From NCBI RefSeq assembly GCF_000015285.1, contig NC_008709.1, forward strand, positions 2,046,001-2,110,000: 64,000 bases of DNA, in the 5' to 3' direction. The translations under genes were made by a program, and so were the position numbers. This DNA is from Psychromonas ingrahamii 37 (GTDB lineage Bacteria > Pseudomonadota > Gammaproteobacteria > Enterobacterales > Psychromonadaceae). The notes under the pieces are model-generated. The model did no database searches. It saw only the letters and a list, made by a program, of their open reading frames with translations, and was not told where the DNA came from. Of the stretch, positions 18,665-27,481 are shown one piece after another (the stretch's first letter is position 1; every line of letters starts with the position of its first letter).

Positions 18665-20093
18665 TAAACCTGAAGATTTTTACAAGAACGTTAGCGAGGC
18701 GTTAGCACAGCCAGATTTGAAAATGATTATTCGGCGCACTACAGATAAAGCTGAAACAAAGCGCGCTGAAGCGGTTGCTAACTTTCCAGAGTTTGAGAAT
18801 GCACGAACACAGGGACAAAAAGTCAAAGATCATACGATTAAGTATATGGATCATTATTTGGCTGAGTTTGAGAAAAACGCTTTGGCCCAAGGCACTATTG
18901 TTCACTGGGCGAGTACTGGTGAAGAAGCGTCGAAGATTGTGTTAGATATTTGTCGTCAGCACAAGGCTAAAAAAGTCACCCGCAGTAAGTCTATGCTAGG
19001 TGAAGAAATTGGCTTAACCCATGCTTTTGATAATTCAGAAATGGAGCGGATTGAAACGGATCTGGCCGAGCATATTATTCAGCTTGCCGGTGATCCCCCT
19101 TCTCACATTGTTTGGCCCGCGATGCACCGCAGCAGAGAAGATGTGGTGAAACTCTTTCGGGAATTTCACGCAGATCCAACCTATTCAGAAGAGATTACTG
19201 ATCTGGTGAGAAGTGCCCGTCGCGACCTTCGTAATAAATTTTTAACGTCGGATATTGGCATTAGTGGCTCTAACTTCTTGCTGGCTGATAGTGGATCTTC
19301 TTGTACTGTAACCAATGAAGGTAACGCTGAGCTGACGATAACACCGCCTAAAGTCCATATAGTTACTGCAGGAATTGAAAAGTTAGTGCCTTCAATGGCT
19401 CATGCTGTGCCGTTGCTGCGCTTGTTAACCCGATCTGCTACCGGAGCAGAAATAACACAATACAACACCTTCCATAATGGGCCTAAAAGACCTAATGACG
19501 CAGATGGGCCAGAAGAGTGCCATATTGTTTTGGTGGATAATGGCCGTACTAAAATGCTCGCCGAGGGCATGGAGGCAATGTTGCGTTGTATCCGCTGCGG
19601 CGCTTGTATGAACCATTGTGTGGTTTATAAGCATATTGGTGGTCATGCTTATGGCTCAGTATACCCTGGACCAATGGGCTCTGTTTTGACTCCCCATTTA
19701 GACAGCCTTGAAGTGGCAAACAAGCAAACCCATGCCTGTACGATGAATGGTCGCTGTGAAGAAGTGTGTCCGGTTAATATACCACTGCCGACCTTATTGC
19801 GCTCGCTACGTGCACAGTCTTGGGATAAAAAATATGAGCCGTTAACAAACCGTTTTGTGGTGCAATCTTTCGCCATAATGGCTAAAAGGCCGAAGTTATT
19901 CCAATTACTTTCTTCTTCTGGGGTTATCTTCATGAAAGTGTTTAGCCGTAAAGGATGGATTAAATACATGCCATTTACATCGGGCTGGACGCGTAACCGT
20001 GATTTAATTGAGCCAGAGTCAACGACATTTATGCATCAGTATAAAAAAATAAAGAATGAAAAAATGAAAAAAGCCAAAAAGGGTGGAGCGTAA
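18654..20093 (+). CDS. lutB: L-lactate utilisation protein LutB (iron-sulfur subunit)
   Basis: LutB is the large iron-sulfur subunit of LutABC. Its 479 residues carry a LUD domain in the amino-terminal two thirds and two 4Fe-4S clusters toward the end: CIRCGACMNHC (about residue 310) and CTMNGRCEEVCPVN (about residue 361). The start overlaps lutA, and lutC follows after 3 bp. The length and order of motifs match the family. A lactate permease gene is not adjacent, so uptake must be encoded elsewhere. Confidence 0.94.
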   Translation: MRVNKPEDFYKNVSEALAQPDLKMIIRRTTDKAETKRAEAVANFPEFENARTQGQKVKDHTIKYMDHYLAEFEKNALAQGTIVHWASTGEEASKIVLDICRQHKAKKVTRSKSMLGEEIGLTHAFDNSEMERIETDLAEHIIQLAGDPPSHIVWPAMHRSREDVVKLFREFHADPTYSEEITDLVRSARRDLRNKFLTSDIGISGSNFLLADSGSSCTVTNEGNAELTITPPKVHIVTAGIEKLVPSMAHAVPLLRLLTRSATGAEITQYNTFHNGPKRPNDADGPEECHIVLVDNGRTKMLAEGMEAMLRCIRCGACMNHCVVYKHIGGHAYGSVYPGPMGSVLTPHLDSLEVANKQTHACTMNGRCEEVCPVNIPLPTLLRSLRAQSWDKKYEPLTNRFVVQSFAIMAKRPKLFQLLSSSGVIFMKVFSRKGWIKYMPFTSGWTRNRDLIEPESTTFMHQYKKIKNEKMKKAKKGGA

Positions 20094-20096
20094 CGA

Positions 20097-20780
20097 ATGA
20101 ATAAACACATAAGTGAACTCAGTAGAGCCAAAATATTTAGTGCGATTAAAGCGGCTAAACCAAACGTCACCATGGATGTAAATACCATTAGGCAAGAGGC
20201 GCTTGAAATTCTAAAAGAAAGTGAATTCGCCCGTCCCAAACTTTTGTCTGAGGATGCAACGCAGGCCTTAGTACTTCGAATTGAAGCGGGGTTGGTTATC
20301 GGCACTACCTGTGAAACGCTTTCAATACTTGATGAATTACCTCATTCAGTGAAGCAATTTTTTGACAAACACTCACTACCTCAAGAAATTAAAATACAAA
20401 ATATTGATAAATTAGCAAAACTAAATTGGCAAGGTATCGCAACGGATAGTGATATTTTAGAAGATAACACCGTTGGCTTATGCTGGGCTGAGTACGGTGT
20501 TGCTGAAACTGGGTCGTTTGTTGTGCATTCAAGTCCCAAAATGCCCATTTTACTCAATTTTTTACCCTTGTATCTTATTGCTGTTATTCCAAAATCGAAA
20601 ATACTGCACTATATGGATGACTATGCCCTTATCGCCAATGAGATTGCTAAAAAGGGTGAGACTCCGCGCAATATGTGTTTAATATCAGGTGTTAGTGGCA
20701 CAACTGATATAGAAGGTGTGTTAGTTCAAGGGGCTCATGGGCCTGAAATTTTGCATATTATTATTGTTGAAGATCAGTAA
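20097..20780 (+). CDS. lutC: L-lactate utilisation protein LutC (LUD domain)
   Basis: LutC is the small LUD-domain subunit of LutABC. The 227-residue protein has the family core AEYGVAETGSFVVHSS (about residues 130-145) and the carboxy-terminal LISGVSGTTDIEGVLVQGAHGP segment in two parts. It starts 3 bp after lutB and closes the operon. A hairpin (20814-20843) follows the stop by 34 bp. Confidence 0.92.
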   Translation: MNKHISELSRAKIFSAIKAAKPNVTMDVNTIRQEALEILKESEFARPKLLSEDATQALVLRIEAGLVIGTTCETLSILDELPHSVKQFFDKHSLPQEIKIQNIDKLAKLNWQGIATDSDILEDNTVGLCWAEYGVAETGSFVVHSSPKMPILLNFLPLYLIAVIPKSKILHYMDDYALIANEIAKKGETPRNMCLISGVSGTTDIEGVLVQGAHGPEILHIIIVEDQ

Positions 20781-20813
20781 AAAAGAAACCTTACATACCT
20801 TTCCTGTGTGATT

Positions 20814-20843
20814 AACAACCTAATTGTGAATAATTGGGTTGTT
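20814..20843 (+). terminator. Hairpin downstream of lutC
   Basis: AACAACC-T-AATT pairs with AATT-G-GGTTGTT around a GTGAAT loop, giving an 11-12 bp stem with one wobble. The T-run is weak. It is the likely end of the lutABC transcript. The remaining sequence to 21146 shows no gene. Confidence 0.5.
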
Positions 20844-21146
20844 AATACCTAAAACCCTCATTATTTATTAAGCACGTAACATTCTACGTCCAATACCCCC
20901 TCATTAATCTATATTGATTTTATTCCATTTTAAATCAAGATATTATTTTTGATTTATGTATTCATTACCACTTAATATAAATCTAATAACTTTTTTAATT
21001 ACAAAAACTAAGTACAAACACGTAGATAAAATACGTGTATTCGCTGATTACGCCCAAGCCACTATTTTACTATCTTAGTTGAGACAACAAGCAAGATGAC
21101 ATTTTGAAACACTAAGTCATCACACTCTCAACAAAAAGGTAAAATA

Positions 21147-21239
21147 ATGAGAACTATAATTAAATCCAGTTTTATGTTGGCAGCACTGATATCTGTACCC
21201 TCTTTTGCAGGTTATAGCATCGATATTAAAAGCCATTAA
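21147..21239 (+). pseudogene. Truncated secreted peptide (signal sequence only)
   Basis: A 30-codon reading frame with ATG 21147 and the ribosome-binding site AAAAAGGTAAAATA. It encodes a clean signal peptide (basic MRTIIK, hydrophobic core, PSFAG cleavage region) followed by only a few residues (YSIDIKSH). The stop falls exactly where a 47-bp repeat begins at 21240, so an exported protein gene was probably cut off by a rearrangement. A genuine short peptide cannot be excluded. Confidence 0.5.
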
Positions 21240-21286
21240 GGTCACCCATTAGTAAGTTCTGGTCAAGCTGGTATGTAAGTTTCCTT
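21240..21286. repeat. 47-bp inverted repeat, left copy
   Basis: This 47-bp segment begins GGTCACCCATTAGTAAGTTC and ends GTAAGTTTCCTT. It occurs as an inverted copy at 28798-28844 with one mismatch. The two copies bracket 7.6 kb of accessory DNA containing two broken transposases, the lipoate ligase-like gene, DUF3010 and the GGDEF gene. A CTTGGTT / AACCAAG hairpin with a T-rich loop follows at 21284-21303. Confidence 0.85.
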
Positions 21287-21418
21287 GGTTTTTTTTAACC
21301 AAGTATTAAATCGTACATGAACCGCTAATTTGTTGCTTATTAATACACACCTAAAAATCACAATGTTGGTGTCAATATGCACCAGTCACCCATCTGCCTT
21401 TTTATTATTGGGAAAGTA

Positions 21419-21456
21419 AGAGCCGTAGCCATGCAATTTTGTATGGCTACGGCTCT
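21419..21456. other. Perfect 14-bp hairpin
   Basis: AGAGCCGTAGCCAT and ATGGCTACGGCTCT pair perfectly around a 10-base loop. The stem is GC-rich in an AT-rich region, which makes it stand out. It has no T-run and no assigned gene beside it. The rest of 21287-21741 holds no supported gene. Confidence 0.7.
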
Positions 21457-21741
21457 TGGCTTTATAAGCCTCAGTAATTATTTAGTGCCAACGTTAATCC
21501 AGTTCTTTGCAGAATTTTCTGCAACTCAACAGATCTATGGCTCGGTTTTATTCAAACCGTCCAACCCGTTATGGCTTTAACCTTGGGCATATCTTTTTAC
21601 AACAAATAAGATGGTATCGTTCAAGGCTCAATCAGGTCTGATGGTTATACCAACCCTCGGTGTAACTCATGAACGATGCCAAATTCTTAACAAAATGCTT
21701 TTTCTACTTCAAACGGTACTTTGTCACGAATTAACAAGACG

Positions 21742-21759
21742 AATTAACAAGACACCCAT
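21742..21759. repeat. Inverted repeat at left end of the first transposase unit
   Basis: AATTAACAAGACACCCAT here is matched in inverted orientation by ATGGGTGTCTTGTTAAATT at 23092-23110, one extra base apart. The pair encloses the first transposase in a unit of about 1.37 kb. A 13-bp tandem duplication (GAATTAACAAGAC twice, 21728-21753) overlaps this end. Confidence 0.65.
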
Positions 21760-21830
21760 TATAAGATCGCCTATTTTTTGAACTGTTCTAAAATTATAAG
21801 GTGTTTCATTTTGATTCAGGTCGGTGAGCT

Positions 21831-22885
21831 ATGCCACAGTCTCGAAAAAGCCAAGTCAGTTTAATTGATACGCCTTATTATCATTGTGTTTCCCGCTGCG
21901 TTCGCCGCTCATTCCTTTGCGGTATGGATAAATATTCAGGAAAAAGTTACGATCACCGTCGAGGATGGGTAGAAGACCGCTTGCTGTTTTTATCTACGGT
22001 CTTTGCAATTGATATATGCGCCTATGCTGTGATGAGCAACCATACTCATGTGGTGTTGCATGTAGATAAAATCGAAGCTGATAGTTGGGATACCGATCAG
22101 GTATTAATGCACTATCATAAATTGCACAAGGGCACACTGTTAACCCAGAAGTATCTGAAGGGTGATAAGCTAAGCTCAGGCGAACTGATTAGCTTTAATG
22201 AAACAGTTAAGCGCTATCGGCAACGCTTGTACGACATTAGTTGGTTTATGCGCAATCTGAACGAGTACATTGCCCGAGAAGCCAATAAAGAAGATGGTGC
22301 ACTGGCCGATTTTATTCGCTGCCATCCATGGCGCTCACCCTGTGGGCCAGCTAAAGCTGTTCCAATATTTTCCCTAAATATTGGTGGGAGAGGCGGTTTA
22401 AGTCTCAAGCTTTGTTAGATGAAAGTGCAGTGTTAGCCTGCATGGCGTATGTGGACTTAAATCCAATTCGGGCGAAAATGGAGAAAACACCTGAAACGTC
22501 AAAATACATCAGCATAAAGAAACGCACCCAGGCAGTAAAACACAAACAGCAACAACCTAAATATTTGATGCCTTTTGTAGGTGAACCCAGACAAGACATG
22601 CCTAAAGGCATTGCCTATTCATTAAAAGATTACTGTGAGCTCGTCGATATCACAGGACGCTGTATTCGAGAAGATAAAACAGGGTCTATCGATATCAGCT
22701 ACAGTCCCATTTTAGAACGCTTAGGCTTAGATTCACAGCAGTGGTTAACCTTAACCACTGAGTTTGAAAAACACTTTTATTATGCCGTGGGCGCAGAGCC
22801 GAGGATGAATACTTTTAAACGCCATACCCACCATCAACGTATGAGAGGGATGGGCAAGGCGAAGGTTTTACTTAAACAAGCTTGA
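21831..22885 (+). pseudogene. REP-associated tyrosine (Y1/HUH) transposase, interrupted
   Basis: A member of the RAYT-like Y1 transposase family, which uses an HUH motif and one tyrosine to move or process REP sequences. The amino-terminal part (LIDTPYYHCVSRCVRRSFLCG, and the HUH motif NHTHVVLHV near residue 75) is intact. Translation then runs into a 72-bp insertion (22313-22384) between the codons for GRF and WEGRF, and the remaining part (ALLDESAVLACMAYVDLNPIRAKM onward, to 22885) is in a different frame. The original product would be about 325 residues. The unit is flanked by inverted repeats at 21742 and 23092. Confidence 0.88.
22313..22384. repeat. 72-bp REP-like insertion inside transposase copy 1
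   Basis: This palindromic insert starts TATTCGCTGCCATCCATGG and ends with a hairpin CCAATATTT-TCCCT-AAATATTGG. It is about 94% identical to the insert at 24935-25006. Both sit at the same codon of two quite different transposase genes. It introduces an in-frame TAA for the original frame. Confidence 0.85.
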
Positions 22886-23091
22886 GAATCTCCCTTAGAT
22901 AGAGAAATTAAAAGAACAACACACCACCTAGATAATCTGTGGGATCTTACGTTGCCCAAAATCTGTCGCAATGACCATTTTGTATTTTAGTTACTGACTC
23001 ACAGACCTAATTAAGGGGTGACTTACGCTTCCCCCTTCATTAACTATACTCTCCAATAAGGTGGTGTTATTCTGAGTATTAAGTAATTAAC

Positions 23092-23110
23092 ATGGGTGTC
23101 TTGTTAAATT
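23092..23110. repeat. Inverted repeat at right end of the first transposase unit
   Basis: This is the inverted partner of the repeat at 21742-21759. A duplicated DUF3010 tail begins four bases after it, so the junction is likely a rearrangement point. Confidence 0.6.
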
Positions 23111-23114
23111 GTGT

Positions 23115-23457
23115 TTTGAACTTCCTGAAGGAATCAATAAATATCAACAGGTGGCATTTATGTCGGCCTATCTATATCTTAGGAAAAATAAATGAGCACT
23201 CTATTTGTAGATAGCGTTAGTGCGGCCATTGAAATTAAAGATTAGCTGAAGATTCTTCCGAAGGATATAAAGCTCACCAGATTATGAGCTCAGCTCTTTT
23301 ATTTTGCATTATCTTGTTTTTTACTCGGAGCTACAATACGACTTACTGATGAATAATGTATTTTAAAATAGCCGTCAAACTCTTTCATTATGTAACTACC
23401 TGATTGATAAGATTTGATGATAGTCTCATTCGAGTCTTTGATTGTGCAAAATGAAAG
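23115..23457. repeat. Duplicated block (DUF3010 3' end plus transposase HTH remnant)
   Basis: This 343-bp block repeats 27323-27664 with scattered substitutions. The left part (23115-23194, + strand) encodes the last 25 or so codons of the DUF3010 gene, ending in TGA slightly earlier in sense than the intact copy. The right part, on the minus strand, encodes the helix-turn-helix remnant IIKSYQSGSYIMKEFDGYF. The parent copy is complete at 26981-27418, so this copy is the displaced fragment. Confidence 0.88.
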
Positions 23458-23521
23458 GTGACCCTCATGACTCTCACAGCTAAAAAGAAGCATATAAATA
23501 ACAATTAGTTTATTTACAACT

Positions 23522-24232
23522 TTATTCTGAATATAAAGCACTATCAACAAAAGCTTGAGTTAACTGCTGATACAGCTGATCGATAGTAGGTCGCTCGGTA
23601 ATATGTTCAAAAAGTGCAGTATGCACCTGCGCTTGTACCCGCTCCGTTTTATCAGATAGTTGATAACATAAGTTAACCGGTTTTATAATCTCATCTAATA
23701 ACACGTCAATAAGAATAAAAGCTTGTGCTAACACTATCTTGCCACCGCCTTTTTTTAATATCACCCGCTGCGCTGTACCCACTATTTTTTTACCGTTAAT
23801 ATTAATATTGTAATCACCATCACAGTAAGAGAACTTTGTCGCATGTGCTTTGCTAACCAAGTTAAATTGATAAAAAAAACCATGTAACACTGTACATAGA
23901 TTTTCGTAGGCTTGGGGAATTGAATACGGTGTATCTTTTGACCAAAGATAAAGGTGAGATAAATTTATAATACCTGGACATTGCGGCACTGGAGCTCCAC
24001 CCGTTTTACGTGAATGTAACAGCCATTCATCCGCTAGCAAACCCGCTTTAAGTGCGTCTGATTCTGGCCATTTCTTACCTGCAGGTAATATCAAGGTAGC
24101 TTCTTTAGCTTGCCAAAGCATTAAACACTGCTTGAGCTCACCAGTTTGGATTTGATCAATAAGCGCTGTTTCTTTTTCAAAGACCTTAGCGACAGAGGTT
24201 TGTTGGTAACGCAGTAGTTTATTGCGGCTCAT
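23522..24232 (-). CDS. Lipoate/octanoate-protein ligase A family protein
   Basis: A 236-residue member of the biotin/lipoate A/B ligase fold. Seen motifs are RKTGGAPVPQCPGIINLS (about residue 74), equivalent to the RRxSGGGxV substrate loop, and NININGKKIVGTAQR (about residue 142), which holds the catalytic lysine of the KxxGxAQR motif. Such proteins attach lipoic acid or octanoate to dehydrogenase subunits. It is shorter than E. coli LplA because the carboxy-terminal accessory domain is absent, as in LipM-like octanoyltransferases. The gene stands alone among mobile remnants. Assignment as ligase or transferase is open. Confidence 0.8.
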   Translation of the reverse strand: MSRNKLLRYQQTSVAKVFEKETALIDQIQTGELKQCLMLWQAKEATLILPAGKKWPESDALKAGLLADEWLLHSRKTGGAPVPQCPGIINLSHLYLWSKDTPYSIPQAYENLCTVLHGFFYQFNLVSKAHATKFSYCDGDYNININGKKIVGTAQRVILKKGGGKIVLAQAFILIDVLLDEIIKPVNLCYQLSDKTERVQAQVHTALFEHITERPTIDQLYQQLTQAFVDSALYSE

Positions 24233-24353
24233 ATTAACTTCTTATACGGGTATCATGTTGAGTGTCAGTATTTTACCGCTAAATCATAATAATTCACCAA
24301 GTTAATTTAACAAGGAAGTTAGTAAGTGTATAGGTAAAATAATAAAAATAAAT

Positions 24354-24402
24354 AACTGGACACCCATCTAATTGACTAAAAAATAATCTGCTTCTATATT
24401 TG
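24354..24402. repeat. Short dispersed repeat, copy a (before transposase 2)
   Basis: This copy contains GGACACCCATCTAATTGACT and CTTCTATATTT. Related copies are at 29804-29839 and 30813-30862, both without any transposase. Here it lies 35 bp before transposase copy 2, so the orphan copies may be marks left by such an element. Confidence 0.6.
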
Positions 24403-24436
24403 TTCAGGCACTGTTTTGAATGATTAGGAGCTCATT

Positions 24437-25522
24437 ATGACGCAATCTCGTGCAACACAGGTTTCCCTGGTTGATACACCTTATTATCATTGTATTTCTC
24501 GTTGTGTACGCCGTGCTTTTTTCTGTGGCAAGGATAAATTCAGCGGACAAAGCTTTGAGCATCGCAGACAATGGATGGTCGAACGCCTTCAGTTCTTAAC
24601 CTCTATTTTTACTATAGATACCTGCGCTTATGCCATTATGTCTAATCCCCGTAGTTAAAATAAAAGGCATCTGGTTTTGCATGTTAATGAATTAGAAAAC
24701 AGTGGGTTAACCAATGAAGAAGTTTGTCTGCGTTGGAACTATCTTTATTCAATGCCAACATTGGTTAGCCGATGGCAAGCGGGGGCAGAGTTATCCGAAG
24801 GGGAGTTATTGATGGTCAAAACGGTTGTCAGTAGATGGCGAGAAAGATTAATGGATATCTCTTGGTTGATGCGCAGTATTAATGAATTTATCGCCCGTAA
24901 AGCGAACAAAGAAGATAACTACGCCAGTCGGTTATATTCGCTGCCATCCATGGCGCTCACCCTTCGGGCCAGTTAAAGCTGTTCCGATATTTTCCCTAAA
25001 TATTGGTGGGAGGGGCGCTTTAAATCGCAGGCACTATTAGATGAAAATGAGTTAATTACCTGCATGGCCTACGTAGATTTAAACCCGATACGTGCCAAGA
25101 TGGCTTCTAGGATAGAGTGCTCAGAGTACACTTCTGTCCATGAATGCATTCACGGCAAGGCAAGTCAAAAAATAACAGCGGCATCCGAAGGTGATCCCAT
25201 TAAACCTTTGTATGGTTTTGTGGGCGACAACCCTCAGGATGCATCCCAAGGCATTCCTTTTTCGCTGATTGATTATCTTGAATTGTTGGATTGGACTAGC
25301 AGAGTATTGCGGAATGATAAGCGGGGTATGGTACTGGTTACTCAGCCTCAATCACTTGATACATTAGAGATTGATGATAACAGTTGGTGTGAATTAGCGT
25401 GTAGTTTTGGCAAAAATTATCAGGGTGCGGTGGGGTCGTTAGAAGAATTAGCCTCTTACGCTGAACATACTGGTAAATGTTGGATTGCCAAGAAAAATGT
25501 ACTGCATCGATCTTTGCATTAA
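24437..25522 (+). pseudogene. Second REP-associated (Y1/HUH) transposase, broken twice
   Basis: A divergent relative of the transposase at 21831. The amino terminus ([19 protein letters not shown]) is intact. The HUH motif is destroyed: the HTH codons after CAYAIMSN are replaced by about 21 bases that include TAA (24656-24658), while HLVLHVNE resumes after it. The middle part is open to 24976, then the 72-bp insertion (24935-25006) breaks the frame before WEGRF. The last part (LDENELITCMAYVDLNPIRAKM to 25522) is open again. With the metal-binding motif gone it cannot be active. Confidence 0.88.
24935..25006. repeat. 72-bp REP-like insertion inside transposase copy 2
   Basis: The insert is about 94% identical to 22313-22384 and has the same end points relative to the gene: it splits GRF from WEGRF. 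Its terminal hairpin has one G-T wobble. The insert is more similar between the two genes than the codons around it. Confidence 0.85.
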
Positions 25523-25782
25523 TTCTCTGATTTAAACATATATTGATGGCAGCCTATATACCTCAGCTAGTTGAGGTACCTCAATACGCGTTACGCGTTA
25601 AATTCAGTCAATCTAACCATTTAACCTATTTTTCAATGAGATTTTACTGACTACCTTAATAAATCACCTAAATACGGGTGATTAGAGCTGATATTTAGAA
25701 GCCTTTGCATTAAATTCTAGCCATTGAAATTAATGGATGTCCGCAATTTATATTTCAAGTTTAGCCAACTTTTTTTGCCGCT

Positions 25783-25804
25783 TAATGCGGCGTTAAATGT
25801 TCAG
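25783..25804 (+). promoter_or_regulatory. attC-like right-end core before an orphan gene
   Basis: GCCGCTTAATGCGGCGTTAA resembles the right end of integron attC sites (short stem, then GCGTTA). It lies directly before the start of the gene at 25812, as expected for a cassette boundary. No convincing left half was found, and no integrase is in the window. The rest of 25523-25782 shows no gene. Confidence 0.35.
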
Positions 25805-25811
25805 GGATGAT

Positions 25812-26522
25812 ATGGCATTCTTTTCAGAGTTATTAAAAACAGAACATATACTATTCGTTTGGGTTATTGTTGCATTTATTGCATTTTCTGGATTTTTAGT
25901 ATCTATTAAAGGTTTTTTTGAGTTTATTGCTTGGGTTAAGAAGGTTAGACTAGAGAGATCTAGTGATTTAGATTTAGCCAAGCGCTCTACATTTAAATCA
26001 ATTATAGCTCTTGCGCTCTTAGGGGCAGCCTGGTCTTCAGGTTCGACTTTATATCGATCATACCTTGATGGTAAAAAAATTCTTTTTGTAAAATTTAATA
26101 AGAATCTGATCGTCAATAAAAAAACAGGGATTATCCATTTAAAGAATGTAAGTGCAGGCGTGCTTCCAAGTAGTAAGTGGGCAGGTAACAAGTTAGATCT
26201 TGTTAAACACAGACCCTATTCGGAAAGCTCGAGAAGAATTTATGAACAAATTGCTATTGAAGCTCTCAAGCAAAAAAATGATACTGTTGCTATAGAAGCT
26301 TATATATTAGCAATTCAAGTAAGTCCATTGAGTTATCATCTATATGATAATTTAATTAGAATTTATGGTCGACAAAAAGAATACTCGAAAATAAATTTAT
26401 TATTTAATGATGCCTTAGAGAATTTATCTAAATTAAATTTAGGTAAACGCCAAAAGAAAAATGCAAATAAAGAATTTTTAATGCGATTAAAAAGAACAGA
26501 GCACAGAGCTCTACTCGCATAA
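25812..26522 (+). CDS. Orphan membrane protein with TPR-like carboxy terminus
   Basis: A protein of about 236 residues that I do not recognise. Two hydrophobic segments are visible (about residues 14-36 and 60-80, with an RSTFKSIIALALLGAAW-type second helix). A soluble region follows, ending in two helical repeats that look TPR-like (YEQIAIEALKQKNDTVAIEAYI and LYDNLIRIYGRQKEYSKIN in parts). ATG 25812 has the ribosome-binding site AGGGATGAT; an upstream ATG at 25797 lacks one. It stands alone, with an attC-like core before it and a strong hairpin after it, and may be a gene cassette. Confidence 0.65.
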   Translation: MAFFSELLKTEHILFVWVIVAFIAFSGFLVSIKGFFEFIAWVKKVRLERSSDLDLAKRSTFKSIIALALLGAAWSSGSTLYRSYLDGKKILFVKFNKNLIVNKKTGIIHLKNVSAGVLPSSKWAGNKLDLVKHRPYSESSRRIYEQIAIEALKQKNDTVAIEAYILAIQVSPLSYHLYDNLIRIYGRQKEYSKINLLFNDALENLSKLNLGKRQKKNANKEFLMRLKRTEHRALLA

Positions 26523-26580
26523 GGTTTTGGGCATAGTATGTCTCTCAGAGACTGCACTCGGCTTCGAGCTGGGTGTGAGG

Positions 26581-26602
26581 AATCCTCCCTTTCGGGAGGA
26601 TT
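26581..26602 (+). terminator. Hairpin after the orphan membrane gene
   Basis: AATCCTCCC and GGGAGGATT form a perfect 9-bp stem with a TTTC loop, 59 bp after the stop. It is a compact GC-rich hairpin but with no long T-run. Confidence 0.55.
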
Positions 26603-26616
26603 TCAGCCCAAATTAA

Positions 26617-26898
26617 CTATTCAGTTGAATGTGCCATTAGGGTTAGGTCTGAATGGCACTTAATTAAGGCAGTATCCTTTGGTATCAAAGGGTTACTTAA
26701 CTTTTTTAGGATGGCCATTTTCATAATATCTTGCCTTGCTTCATTTCTTGGGATCATTAATAATTTGTAGGGTTTTGGTCGCCGTTTAACTGCTCTGGGT
26801 TCTATCTTTCCCGGTCGGTTACCTACAACTCGTTTTGCTATTAAATTAAATATTTCTTCGTCAAGAATCTTGCGTGCCATTAGTATCAGGTCTTTCAT
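26617..26898 (-). pseudogene. IS4-family transposase, carboxy-terminal remnant
   Basis: The minus-strand frame reads VGNRPGKIEPRAVKRRPKPY (about residues 25-45) followed by LLMIPRNEAR, the typical end of IS4-family DDE transposases. The catalytic residues and everything upstream are missing, and the last 30 residues look like run-on. The remnant is framed by inverted repeats: GGGTTAGGTCTGAATGGCAC (26640-26659) and its complement-type partner in 26915-26934. Confidence 0.75.
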
Positions 26899-26940
26899 TT
26901 TACAAAAAGCGCATGTGCCATTCAGACCTGACCCCGGGAA

Positions 26941-26958
26941 CCCATTAAGGCGTTAGGC
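26941..26958 (+). promoter_or_regulatory. attC-like right-end core before DUF3010 gene
   Basis: CCCATTAAGGCGTTAGGC ends in GCGTTAGGC, a sequence typical of integron attC right ends, 22 bp before the DUF3010 start. This is suggestive only, since the partner half is not obvious. Confidence 0.35.
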
Positions 26959-26980
26959 TCTAAAAAAGGAAGTTATAGAT

Positions 26981-27418
26981 ATGCCCAAAGTATGTGGTAT
27001 TGAACTCAAAGGATCAGAAGCTATTTTGGCTATTATTGATGCCGATGGAAACGGACAACAATATATCAATATTGAGCCCCGTAAGATTAAAATTGGAGAT
27101 GATGAATCGACCAATGCGGTTTTATCTTTTTATGAATCCTTTAAGAGTTATGTAACCAATAATCATATAGAGGTAGTCGTTGTTAAAAAAAGAAAGAAAA
27201 ATGGTTCTATGTCAGGAGGAGGTGTTTCTTTTAAACTTGAGGCGTTGATTCAGTTGAACGGGACAGCAGAAGTTGTTTTTGTTTCTGGACAAGGAATTGC
27301 GGCCTCACACAAGAAAGATAACTTTGAACTTCCTGAAGGAATCAATAAATATCAAGAGGCGGCATTTATGTCGGCCTGTCTATACCTTAGGAAAAATAAA
27401 GGAGCACTCTATTTATAG
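26981..27418 (+). CDS. DUF3010 family protein
   Basis: A complete 145-residue protein of the DUF3010 family, with the family start PKVCGIELKGSEAILAIID and a central KRKKNGSMSGGGVSFKLEAL segment. The fold is predicted to be RNase H-like from the family pattern, but the function is not known. ATG 26981 has the ribosome-binding site AAAAAAGGAAGTT. The 3' end of this gene, with the sequence behind it, is duplicated at 23115-23457. Many marine gammaproteobacteria carry it as a lone gene, sometimes as an integron-type cassette. Confidence 0.85.
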   Translation: MPKVCGIELKGSEAILAIIDADGNGQQYINIEPRKIKIGDDESTNAVLSFYESFKSYVTNNHIEVVVVKKRKKNGSMSGGGVSFKLEALIQLNGTAEVVFVSGQGIAASHKKDNFELPEGINKYQEAAFMSACLYLRKNKGALYL

Positions 27419-27481
27419 ATAGCGTGAGTGCGGCCATTGAAATTAAAGATCAACTTAAGATTTTTTCGAAGGGTATAAAGC

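Noticed and set aside
21377..21580. Open frame with a hydrophobic stretch reminiscent of an MFS transporter start
   Set aside because: Only about 35 residues look membrane-like, there is no ribosome-binding site, and the perfect hairpin at 21419-21456 lies inside it.
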